Source of the DNA: Ignavibacteriales bacterium | GTDB lineage: Bacteria > Bacteroidota > Ignavibacteria > Ignavibacteriales > Melioribacteraceae | Assembly (NCBI GenBank): GCA_027080245.1 | Contig: JALWSN010000493.1 | Location: forward strand, 1-12,616 | Reading direction: 5' to 3' | DNA: 12,616 bases | In this document: in pieces, positions 6,058 through 12,616 of the stretch | How positions within the stretch are numbered: the first letter of the stretch is position 1 | Layout of the letters: every line of letters starts with the position of its first letter | Position numbers and translations under genes: made by a program | The notes under the pieces: model-generated | What the model was told of the DNA's origin: nothing | The model's input: the letters and a program-made list of their open reading frames with translations, nothing else | Databases searched by the model: none

Positions 6058-9000
6058 CTATTTCATTAGAATCATCTTACGCGTAATTGGCGCGGTCTTT
6101 TCCCCTCTCAACTGGTAAATGTAAAGACCGGAAGAAAGATTCGAAGCGTTGAATTGAACTTCGTGGTAACCCGCGCTTAATCTTCCGTTTACTAACGTTG
6201 CTACTTTCTGACCAAGTACGTTGTAAACGTCTAACGAATAAAAGCCTTCTTTTGGAATTCCTAACCTGATTACCGTTGTGGGATTGAACGGATTAGGATA
6301 ATTCTGACTCAGGCTAAGTTTCTTAGGTATTTTAATTTCCCTGTCGCCTACGCCTGTAAGAGCCCGGTTATTTACAAATACCTTGCCCGAAGTTGAGCCC
6401 GCGTAAAGCGCTCCCGTAACGGAATTAACGGCAAGAGAACTTATTCCGACTCGGGACATTCCAAGCGAACTCCAGCTCACGTTACCGTTGCCTACTCCGG
6501 CCGAAGGAGAAGCAGGCGTGAAGGAGAACTTGTAAACGTCACCTAACCAAGTGCTAACAAACACATCGTCGTTAGCGTCAACCGTTACCGAGTAAACGTA
6601 AGCCGCGCTTAATCCGTTGTTGAATTCGCTCCAATCGTCGCCGTCGTCGGTCGAGCGGTAAACGCCTCCGCCGTAAGTTGCGGCGTAAACGTAATTGTGA
6701 GAATCAATCGCCAGAGACCAAACGAACGAATAGCCTACGTTCAACATGTTCCAATGCTGCCCGCCGTCGGTCGAACGGTAAACGCCTCCGCCAAATGTTC
6801 CGGCGAAAATATTTCCGTTGCCGTCCTCGGCAAGCGCTTGAACGGCCGTTCCGTAAGGAGTAAGTCCCGTGTTGACCTTCGTCCAATTACTGCCGTTGTC
6901 CGTGGATTTAAATACTCCGTCGCCCCAAGTTCCGGCGTACATCGAGCCGTCGGAAGCGATAATCAGTGCGCGAACGTCGTGCGAACCGAGGGAAAGCGCG
7001 TTCCAGCTTGCTCCGTTATCGGCAGAGTAAAAGATTCCTCTCTCCGTTCCGGCGTAAATATTCCCGCTGTTGTCGATTGCCAAAGCCCAAATAAATCCAA
7101 CCGTCATTGTGTTTTGCAACATCGTCCAGTTGTTTCCGCCGTCGTCGGAATAGTAGATGTGTCCGCCCATTGTGCCTGCGTACATATTGCCTGAATTGTC
7201 CGTTACCATGCTCCAGATTATTTCGCTAATCGGGAAGGAGCTTGCAACCGTCCAGCTGGAATTTGAACCGGAGCCAGAGCCGGAACCTGAGCCCGAACCG
7301 CTTGATTGCGAACCAACGATTAACGTTACGCTTGCGTAATCGTCTTCGGTCTCAACTCCGTTGCCGGGGCTGGAATCGGGGTCGGATTGATCCGAAGTAA
7401 GAACTTCCGCAATGTTGGTTAAATTGGTTGAACACGGAACATTGCCAACAAACAAGTAATTGTTGAGCTGTCCCGTTCCTTTCATCGATTTGGCAATTAA
7501 CTGCCCGGAAATCAATCCGTCCGTAAAGTTCACAACAGCCCTTGGCGCGAGGACCGAGCCGCGAACGTCGATTCCTGAAATTTTAAGCTTCCGCGCTTGG
7601 TAGAAATTGTAAAGCACGTTGCTAACGTCCGTGCCTGTTACGGTTAAACCGCCATCCCAATGAAGATTCTTACCTGTAACATTAACTAAAACAACCGCTC
7701 CGTTTGGCACGGAAATTTCCATGTTCGTCGCTTTGTTTAAGTCGCTGCCTTTTACTTTGAATACGTTCAAATAAGGATCGCTGCCAACCAGTTTTAACTC
7801 GCTCCATTTGTAAGTGGTCGTTCCGTTAACCGTGTAACCAGCCAGCGTGGAAGCTAAGTTCAGCAAGTAATTCTTTGCCGCTCCGAAATCAATTGCCGAA
7901 CCTTTCCTCAGACCGCCGTCAACGCTCACGTTTTCTTTCGGCAAGTTTGTGGCTCTCTTGTACACCGCGCTGCCAAAGTAAACGCGCCCGCTGTTGAAGT
8001 ACAAATCCCTGCCAACCACAAGCACGTCCGTTCCCGTGGAATCGGGTATTTTGTCCCCAATAGAATAGTTGTTGAAATAAGCGTCCCTTCCGACTGCCGC
8101 TTTCCCCTCGATGTCGGAAGAAGGAGCGTGAACATCCCGCCATACGAACAGGTTGTAACCGGCGGCGGGACCTAAATCGAATGCGGCGCTTGTGCAATTG
8201 CCAACGTCAACTTTGGCTGAAATTTCCAAAGAAGCTGAAGCGTTTGCGGCAAGAGTTCCAACGTCCCAAACGCCGGCGCCGTCGTCGTAACTGCCTTGAG
8301 AAGGATTGGCGGAAACAAAATCCAATCCGGTAGGCAGTAAATCGCTAACCGTTACGCCCGTTGCGGAATGAGGACCGTCGTTTGTAACAGTAATGGTAAA
8401 GTTAACTACGTCTCCGTCGTCGGGATTCGTATTGTCAACGGTTTTCGAAAGTCTTAAATCGGCCTCGGGTGGAACGTGAATACCGGCATCCAGAGTCAAA
8501 TTGTTTTCTCCGGCGGCAAGCGAAATGCAATCTGTTCTGCCCGTTGTCAAATCCGCGTCGGAATCCATGCCGTCGTCGTTGCCGGCGTCCTTGGTTGTGA
8601 AGACGTAACCGCTCGGCAAAACAAATTCTACTTTGTAATCGCCGGCTTGTAAATTGTCGAACAAATAATTCCCGTTGTTGTCCGTTTGAGTAGTTGCAAG
8701 CAAGTTACCGCTACAATCAAACAATTTTACGTCGACTCCCGAGGCTCCGCTTTCGCCGTTGTCCTGAATTCCGTTCTCGTTCGTGTCGTACCAAACCCTG
8801 TCTCCAATCGAACCGGTCTGCGGACAAACAACGTTCACCGTCCAGGAGGACTCGTCCGTTACGTTGTCCTTGTAACTTCCGTCGGGCATCTTAGGATGTC
8901 CGATTACCGTGGCCGTGTTTTTCAGATTGCCGCAATCGTTCGCAGTTGTTGTATAAGTTTTGTCGAATTCTTTCACTTCGCCGGGATTAACGGTCGAGCT

Positions 9001-11442
9001 CCAAATTTGATGATTTCCGCTTGGGTTAATTAATGCGTCGTAAACCTGCGCTCCGCCATGTAACACAAGGTCTCCGCAATTTTCCACTTTGAAGTGGTAA
9101 GTAATTTGATCTCCCGAATTGACGGAAGAGGGACCTGTTTTAGTTAAGCTAACGCAGGTTTTGAAGAACCCGAAATCAATTGTCATGTCGTCGCTGTTGT
9201 TAATTGTTACGCTTACTTCGTGGCTCGCGCCCGCGTCGTTGTCCACTGCGTCGTCGCTTCCTTTGTCCACGTAAGTGGCGTACCATTTGGTTTTCGCCGT
9301 TGAATAAAGAACGCCGTTTTGCTGGAAGTTGGAATCGTCCAACTTAACTTTGTACGTTCCGTTGCTTAAATTTTCAAATTTGTAGTAACCGTTTTGGTCG
9401 GTGGTTGTGGAAGCGATTTCCTGATTGTTGGAATCGTACAATTTAACTTTAACGCCGGCAATTCCGCTTTCGTTGTTATCCTGAACGCCGTTAACGTTGG
9501 AATCGTGCCAGACGTAATCGCCCAGTTTGTACTTCTTAGCCTTCAATCCGGCATCCAAAGTCAAATTGTTTTCGCCTGCGGCAAGGCTAATGCAATCGGT
9601 TTGACCTGTGGTTAAATCCGCGTCGGAATCCATGCCGTCGTCGTTGCCCGCGTCCTTGGTTGTAAAGACGTAACCGCTTGGCAAAACAAATTCAACTTTG
9701 TAGTCGCCAGCCTGCAAATTGTCGAATAAATAATTTCCGTCGTTGTCCGTCTGAGTTGTTGCAAGCAAGGCGCCGTTGCAATCGTACAATTTAACGGTAA
9801 CGTTTTCCGCGCCGTTTTCGCCGTTGTCTTGCAATCCGTTTTCATTCGTGTCGTACCAAACTTTGTCCCCAATGGAACCCGTTTGATTTTGATTGCACTT
9901 AAAAGGCGTAACTTTATTGTCGAAGTTCAATTTGCTTGGAGAGTTGTGCATCGAAACGACTTTAACCTCGCCAAAGCCGTTGCTACCGAAGGCGGAAGCC
10001 GAAACGGTAAATTCGTAAATCATCGCAAATTGCCAATTGGGATAATTGGAATTCGGCGTGTAATTGTTATCAGTAAGCGGGGAGTGGCTCGTCATTACGT
10101 AACCGTAAGTGTTGAAATTCTCGCTTAAGGAAGTCGAGTAACTAACGATGTCGTTTGCGTTCCCGCTGTAAAGATGTTCTATTCTCGGTCCGTAATGGCT
10201 CGGGTAATTATTTTGATTTGCCTCGAGGTAATCCAGGTCGAAATGCAGCACGCTGTTGTTTTGTCCGTCGAACACTTCGAATTCGGCTTTGTCGCTTTTT
10301 GCAAGATGGTCGAATTTGTGGTTGTTGCCAGGCCAGCCAATTGTGTAAGTAGGACTTGTGTTGGGGCTTGGCTGGTAAGTGTTGTCGTTAAAACTTTTGG
10401 AAAGTTCCAAAATCACTTTAACGTCGCCGTTCTGCAATGTGTAAGTGTAAAGCGTGCCAAGGGTTTGCTGGTTTCCGTCTTTGTCGATGCCACAAAGTTC
10501 GACGCCGTTTGAAGGCTGCCACGTTGCGTTCGCGCTTGCCGAAGCTGTGGCTTGAACCGGCGTGGCGAGAACTAACTTTTGCTTTTCGTCCGGTTTGGTT
10601 GCGTGAACGTATTTTGTGCCTTGCGGAATGGTCGCCGTAGCCGTAGCCGTTACCACAGCCGTAAGGGCTGAGCCTTGAGTCAACGAAAAAGCGGCTTCCC
10701 CGTTTGCGTCGGTAGTAACCGAGTTCTGACTCAATGTTCCATCTGTTGTGGTAAGATTAACCGTTACGTTTTGAACCGGCGCGCCGTTTGCGTCGGTAAC
10801 CGTTACGGTAAAATTAGCGTCGTCGCCAAAGTTCAAATTTTGCGAAGCGGGGGTAATTGTAAGCGTGTTTGGAATTTGCGAATTGCCCGCGTTAGCCGCT
10901 GCGTCGTCGGCAATTTCTTTTGCGCGGTCTTTTATCTCGCTTTCCTGAACAGTGTTCAAATCCACGCCGTCGGAAAAATGCCAGATTGCGGCTTGAACCG
11001 CCGCGGCTTCTTTCCCTTCGTCGCTTAACGCGTCGCTTCGGTTCGTAACGTAAGGATAATAATTGTTAAGAATGTACGTAACTTCCGATGAAGTGGCGCC
11101 GTCGTCCGTGTAATCGGACGGAAAAGTTAATTCGTGGTTAATGTCAATGCAATAAAAATCAGCATTGTCGCCGTCTACCGTGCCTTTGAAAGTTCCCGAG
11201 TAAACGTACATTGTGGAGTTGTCGTAAGGATTTTTAAAATGCATTTTAGAATATTTATCCTTTGCGCTAAGATGCGCCGAACTACTGCCCTCAGTAGATT
11301 TTACCGTTCCGTATTTTTGAAATTTCTTAATTGTAAAATGCCCTGAGTTCTTAATTTTGCCTTGAGCTTGCAAACTGTTAAAGCTCAGAAAAAGTAAGGC
11401 CGTAACCAGCCCAAACCAAATTAGTAAATTGAGTCTTTTCAC
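6058..11442 (-). CDS. Giant mosaic T9SS-exported surface adhesin with thioester, SdrD-B, choice-of-anchor-A and propeller domains
   Basis: A 1794-residue secreted protein, probably an adhesin. Order, by rough residue: signal peptide 1-26 (ends LQAQ); thioester-type domain 72-160 with FYCID (Cys98), YILNNYYP and VQAAIW (Gln150); invasin-like Ig domain 195-290; unrecognised beta-rich module 305-515 ending near HNSPSK; SdrD-B-like domains 521-633, 638-760 and 876-988 (each opens IGDxVWYDTNxNGxQD-like); CARDB/DUF11-like 761-872; DUF11 994-1080, resuming at 1340-1378; choice-of-anchor-A 1085-1337 between those halves; Ser-Gly linker 1380-1396; seven-bladed propeller 1403-1692 with five SxDxGxxW Asp boxes (from 1432, 1473, 1513, 1557, 1597); T9SS type A sorting domain 1708-1794 (NYPNPFNPTT). 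The GTG start has AAGGAG 5 nt upstream. No LPXTG motif is present, so attachment should follow the T9SS route. A hairpin and terminator follow the gene. Ligand unknown; domain names are by pattern recognition. Confidence 0.9.
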   Translation of the reverse strand: MKRLNLLIWFGLVTALLFLSFNSLQAQGKIKNSGHFTIKKFQKYGTVKSTEGSSSAHLSAKDKYSKMHFKNPYDNSTMYVYSGTFKGTVDGDNADFYCIDINHELTFPSDYTDDGATSSEVTYILNNYYPYVTNRSDALSDEGKEAAAVQAAIWHFSDGVDLNTVQESEIKDRAKEIADDAAANAGNSQIPNTLTITPASQNLNFGDDANFTVTVTDANGAPVQNVTVNLTTTDGTLSQNSVTTDANGEAAFSLTQGSALTAVVTATATATIPQGTKYVHATKPDEKQKLVLATPVQATASASANATWQPSNGVELCGIDKDGNQQTLGTLYTYTLQNGDVKVILELSKSFNDNTYQPSPNTSPTYTIGWPGNNHKFDHLAKSDKAEFEVFDGQNNSVLHFDLDYLEANQNNYPSHYGPRIEHLYSGNANDIVSYSTSLSENFNTYGYVMTSHSPLTDNNYTPNSNYPNWQFAMIYEFTVSASAFGSNGFGEVKVVSMHNSPSKLNFDNKVTPFKCNQNQTGSIGDKVWYDTNENGLQDNGENGAENVTVKLYDCNGALLATTQTDNDGNYLFDNLQAGDYKVEFVLPSGYVFTTKDAGNDDGMDSDADLTTGQTDCISLAAGENNLTLDAGLKAKKYKLGDYVWHDSNVNGVQDNNESGIAGVKVKLYDSNNQEIASTTTDQNGYYKFENLSNGTYKVKLDDSNFQQNGVLYSTAKTKWYATYVDKGSDDAVDNDAGASHEVSVTINNSDDMTIDFGFFKTCVSLTKTGPSSVNSGDQITYHFKVENCGDLVLHGGAQVYDALINPSGNHQIWSSTVNPGEVKEFDKTYTTTANDCGNLKNTATVIGHPKMPDGSYKDNVTDESSWTVNVVCPQTGSIGDRVWYDTNENGIQDNGESGASGVDVKLFDCSGNLLATTQTDNNGNYLFDNLQAGDYKVEFVLPSGYVFTTKDAGNDDGMDSDADLTTGRTDCISLAAGENNLTLDAGIHVPPEADLRLSKTVDNTNPDDGDVVNFTITVTNDGPHSATGVTVSDLLPTGLDFVSANPSQGSYDDGAGVWDVGTLAANASASLEISAKVDVGNCTSAAFDLGPAAGYNLFVWRDVHAPSSDIEGKAAVGRDAYFNNYSIGDKIPDSTGTDVLVVGRDLYFNSGRVYFGSAVYKRATNLPKENVSVDGGLRKGSAIDFGAAKNYLLNLASTLAGYTVNGTTTYKWSELKLVGSDPYLNVFKVKGSDLNKATNMEISVPNGAVVLVNVTGKNLHWDGGLTVTGTDVSNVLYNFYQARKLKISGIDVRGSVLAPRAVVNFTDGLISGQLIAKSMKGTGQLNNYLFVGNVPCSTNLTNIAEVLTSDQSDPDSSPGNGVETEDDYASVTLIVGSQSSGSGSGSGSGSGSNSSWTVASSFPISEIIWSMVTDNSGNMYAGTMGGHIYYSDDGGNNWTMLQNTMTVGFIWALAIDNSGNIYAGTERGIFYSADNGASWNALSLGSHDVRALIIASDGSMYAGTWGDGVFKSTDNGSNWTKVNTGLTPYGTAVQALAEDGNGNIFAGTFGGGVYRSTDGGQHWNMLNVGYSFVWSLAIDSHNYVYAATYGGGVYRSTDDGDDWSEFNNGLSAAYVYSVTVDANDDVFVSTWLGDVYKFSFTPASPSAGVGNGNVSWSSLGMSRVGISSLAVNSVTGALYAGSTSGKVFVNNRALTGVGDREIKIPKKLSLSQNYPNPFNPTTVIRLGIPKEGFYSLDVYNVLGQKVATLVNGRLSAGYHEVQFNASNLSSGLYIYQLRGEKTAPITRKMILMK
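7255..7305 (-). repeat. Ser-Gly hexanucleotide-period linker repeat
   Basis: Codes for residues 1380-1396 of the surface protein, an alternating Gly-Ser run separating the adhesive half from the propeller. At DNA level it is a 6-bp period (GGN TCN), yet the codons keep changing (TCG, TCA, TCC, TCT; GGT, GGC), so exact repeats are short. This is a flexible spacer. Confidence 0.8.
8479..8817 (-). repeat. SdrD-B domain copy 3, near-duplicate of copy 1
   Basis: Codes for residues 876-988. Aligned with residues 521-633 (9544-9882), about 12 of 113 residues differ, mostly in the first half. Over the last 60 or so residues the protein is almost identical while the DNA differs at roughly 20 places, nearly all synonymous. 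Confidence 0.85.
9544..9882 (-). repeat. SdrD-B domain copy 1, near-duplicate of copy 3
   Basis: Codes for residues 521-633, partner of 8479-8817. SdrD-B domains are rigid calcium-binding stalk modules in staphylococcal Sdr proteins. Here the Asp/Asn-rich YDTNENGLQD and DDGMDSDAD stretches could bind calcium. The middle copy (638-760) is clearly more diverged. Confidence 0.85.
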
Positions 11443-11528
11443 TCCTTCTCCTTGTTATTTGATGTTTTACCAGCCTCCCTTTAACAAATGTGATGCCAAT
11501 CAAAAAAAGTTGATTTTTTACCCAAATT

Positions 11529-11542
11529 GTGATTTTAATCAA
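11529..11542. promoter_or_regulatory. CRP/FNR-like operator upstream of the surface-protein gene
   Basis: GTGAT-TTTA-ATCAA has the N4 spacing of the CRP/FNR family site (TTGAT-N4-ATCAA for FNR), with one mismatch in ten. It lies 87-100 nt upstream of the GTG start at 11442, a reasonable place for transcriptional control of the surface protein. Such sites occur by chance in AT-rich DNA, so the call is tentative. Confidence 0.35.
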
Positions 11543-11729
11543 AATAGGCGGAATGAAAAGCTGTCTCAATTTGAAATCAAAAATTAAAACGATGCATTTG
11601 CGGGGTAGTTTTAGAATGTCCAAAATTGAAATGGAAACAATTTTGGGGTGAAAATTTTGCGCGCTTAACGGAGATACCAATTCTTCTTCCGCATTGGCTG
11701 GACATATTGCCAACAATGCCTGGACACGC

Positions 11730-11773
11730 CGCCGCCGTTGGCGGGGCAGGCCGCCGCCATTGGCGGGGCAGGC
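11730..11773. repeat. 22-bp GC-rich tandem repeat (REP-like)
   Basis: Two head-to-tail 22-bp units (11730-11751 and 11752-11773) differ at one base (G11737 versus A11759). Each holds a CCGCC(G/A)TTGGCGG hairpin core followed by GGCAGGC. The block is strikingly GC-rich inside AT-rich intergenic DNA, which is typical of dispersed REP-like elements. A CTGGACA motif occurs twice just to the left (about 11698 and 11720), and an ATTG/CAAT hairpin lies between them. Whether copies occur elsewhere in the genome cannot be seen here. Confidence 0.7.
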
Positions 11774-12201
11774 AAAAATCGTGACAAAACAACTCCTAAA
11801 AAATTGCAGGGTTCTAAAAAACAACTAACAAGAGTTTAACAAAAAAAGCTCCGGCGCGGCGCTTGCTGAAAACAATTAAATCGTAAAAAGGAATATTAAA
11901 GAAAAGTTTTTTTCTGCATTTTTCAGGCAATTAAAAACTTTAAGGTGGGAACAGTTTAGACACAAAAATTACCATAAAATTCTTATTTTTAAATTGAGCT
12001 GTTCCTTCCATAGTGATTTTACTTGAAATAACATTTCACTACTAATCAATGCACCTACACATTAATTAAACGTCTTAATTCAAAAATTGAGGAAAAATCA
12101 ATTCAATAAACATATTTGTAATTCTTCGGTAGAATTCTTAAATTAAGAAATAAGTATTAATGTACGTAAATTCGTTTTAAAAAATAAACGTATTAGCAAT
12201 T
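11774..12201. other. Non-coding gap between the surface protein and the MNT gene
   Basis: AT-rich, with stops in all frames apart from short meaningless runs. This is a divergent region that should hold the promoter of the MNT/HEPN pair, for which no convincing element was found. A 7-bp inverted repeat GGAACAG (11948-11954) / CTGTTCC (11999-12005) is present, of unclear meaning. Confidence 0.5.
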
Positions 12202-12492
12202 ATGAAAGTCGAAGAAATCCTTCTGAAGTTAAAAGAATTAAAGCCTGAACTAAAAACTCGGTTCAAAGTACGAGAGGTTGGTCTATTCGGCTCATGGACG
12301 CACAATAAACAAAAAGCCGGAAGCGACATTGATTTGTTAGTTGATTTTAATAATAACGCAGATTTATTTGATTTAATTGCCTTAAACTTATTTTTAGAAG
12401 AAATATTTGGTTGCCCGGTGGACGTTATTCCTCGTAGAGCTTTAAGAGATGAATTAAAAGAAAAAATATTACACGAGGTAGTAATTGTATGA
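12202..12492 (+). CDS. MNT-family minimal nucleotidyltransferase (antitoxin)
   Basis: A 96-residue minimal nucleotidyltransferase. The family motif GSxxxxxxxxxSDxD is seen as GSW at 30-32 and SDID at 41-44, with a further acidic residue at Asp74 (PVDVI). Asp42, Asp44 and Asp74 would form the metal-binding catalytic triad, so the enzyme looks intact. In studied MntA/HepT pairs the MNT protein adds AMP to a tyrosine of the HEPN toxin and silences its RNase activity. That role is inferred here from the partner gene, which overlaps by 4 nt (ATGA). No Shine-Dalgarno sequence is obvious before the ATG, a common situation in Bacteroidota. Confidence 0.88.
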   Translation: MKVEEILLKLKELKPELKTRFKVREVGLFGSWTHNKQKAGSDIDLLVDFNNNADLFDLIALNLFLEEIFGCPVDVIPRRALRDELKEKILHEVVIV

Positions 12493-12616
12493 GAGATTAC
12501 AAACTCTACCTTAAAGACATTGTTCAAGCAATGGAAAATATTGAAAGTTTTATTTCGGGAATGGATTTTGACAGCTTTACAAATGACGACAAAACTGCCA
12601 GCGCGGTAATGAGAAA
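12489..12616 (+). CDS. HEPN (HepT-like, DUF86) toxin, 5' part only
   Basis: The first 42 codons are visible, beginning MRDYKLYLKDIVQAMENIES and continuing to a TASAVMRK-like stretch at the window edge. This opening (RDYxxYLxDIxxAxxxIExF) and the FxxDxKTxxAVxR pattern are characteristic of HepT/DUF86 proteins, all-helical RNase toxins. The catalytic Rx4-6H motif and the modified tyrosine lie beyond the edge, so activity cannot be judged. The ATG overlaps the stop of the upstream MNT gene by 4 nt, showing translational coupling. Known pairs occur in either gene order. Confidence 0.82.
   Translation, partial: MRDYKLYLKDIVQAMENIESFISGMDFDSFTNDDKTASAVMR

Noticed and set aside
6697..7194. 165-residue plus-strand frame, and similar ones at 8686-9033 and 10174-10512
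   Set aside because: Antisense to the well-supported surface protein. They arise from its repeat and codon structure and show no recognisable protein features.
7255..7305. Ser-Gly repeat as a phase-variation switch
   Set aside because: The period is 6 bp, so slippage stays in frame, and the codons are too varied for efficient slippage.
6058..11442. Sortase-type wall anchoring of the surface protein
   Set aside because: There is no LPXTG motif or C-terminal membrane segment. The C-terminus is a T9SS type A sorting domain.
11378..11824. 148-residue minus-strand reading frame with CPANGG/PRQ repeats
   Set aside because: It overlaps the adhesin start in another frame, and its repeated residues are just the translated 22-bp GC-rich repeat. 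No domain or good start is seen.
11948..12005. GGAACAG/CTGTTCC inverted repeat as an insertion-sequence or MITE remnant
   Set aside because: Arms are only 7 bp, no target-site duplication is visible, and no transposase fragment is nearby.
12177..12527. 116-residue minus-strand frame opposite the MNT gene
   Set aside because: The plus-strand MNT has clear catalytic motifs and the frame opposite has none.

Overview
The window most likely comes from a Bacteroidota/Chlorobi-group bacterium, probably of the Ignavibacteria type. The best clue is the long secreted protein at 6058-11442 (minus strand). It ends in a type IX secretion (T9SS) type A sorting domain with the YPNPFNPTT / DVYNVLGQKV / GxYxxxFDA-like / GLYIYQL pattern common in that clade. 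Intergenic DNA is AT-rich, and start codons include TTG and GTG. No rRNA, tRNA, CRISPR array or intact insertion sequence was seen.

Layout from left to right. (1) 1-42, minus: the first 14 codons of a gene running off the left edge, with a good ribosome binding site. Its upstream region holds two stable hairpins (77-154), a sigma-54-like -24/-12 promoter (173-192) and a 14-bp palindrome (223-236) where an activator could sit. (2) 326-2341, minus: a cytoplasmic PAS-PAS hybrid-less sensor histidine kinase whose N-terminal domain looks like a degenerate receiver. (3) 2564-5204, minus: a two-gene acetate operon, satP (acetate/succinate permease) followed by acs (AMP-forming acetyl-CoA synthetase), closed by a C(UUCG)G-capped terminator. 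(4) 5205-6057: a long non-coding gap with palindromes and the terminator of the next gene. (5) 6058-11442, minus: a 1794-residue mosaic surface protein. (6) 11443-12201: a non-coding region with a CRP/FNR-like site and a GC-rich 22-bp tandem repeat. (7) 12202-12616, plus: a MNT/HEPN toxin-antitoxin pair whose HEPN gene is cut by the right edge.

The most interesting object is the mosaic surface protein. In order it has a signal peptide, a Cys-Gln thioester-type domain (Cys98, Gln150), an invasin-like Ig domain, an unrecognised beta-rich module, three SdrD-B-like domains, a CARDB/DUF11-like domain, a DUF11 domain that appears to be split by an inserted choice-of-anchor-A domain, a Gly-Ser linker, a seven-bladed propeller with five Asp boxes, and the T9SS sorting tail. 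Thioester domains and SdrD-B/choice-of-anchor modules are best known from Gram-positive wall-anchored adhesins. Here they are built into a protein apparently exported by T9SS, which suggests a covalent adhesin in a Gram-negative-type cell.

satP and acs work together: SatP brings in acetate and Acs activates it to acetyl-CoA. The histidine kinase has no response regulator next to it in the window, so its target is unknown. The MNT/HEPN pair is an independent accessory module.
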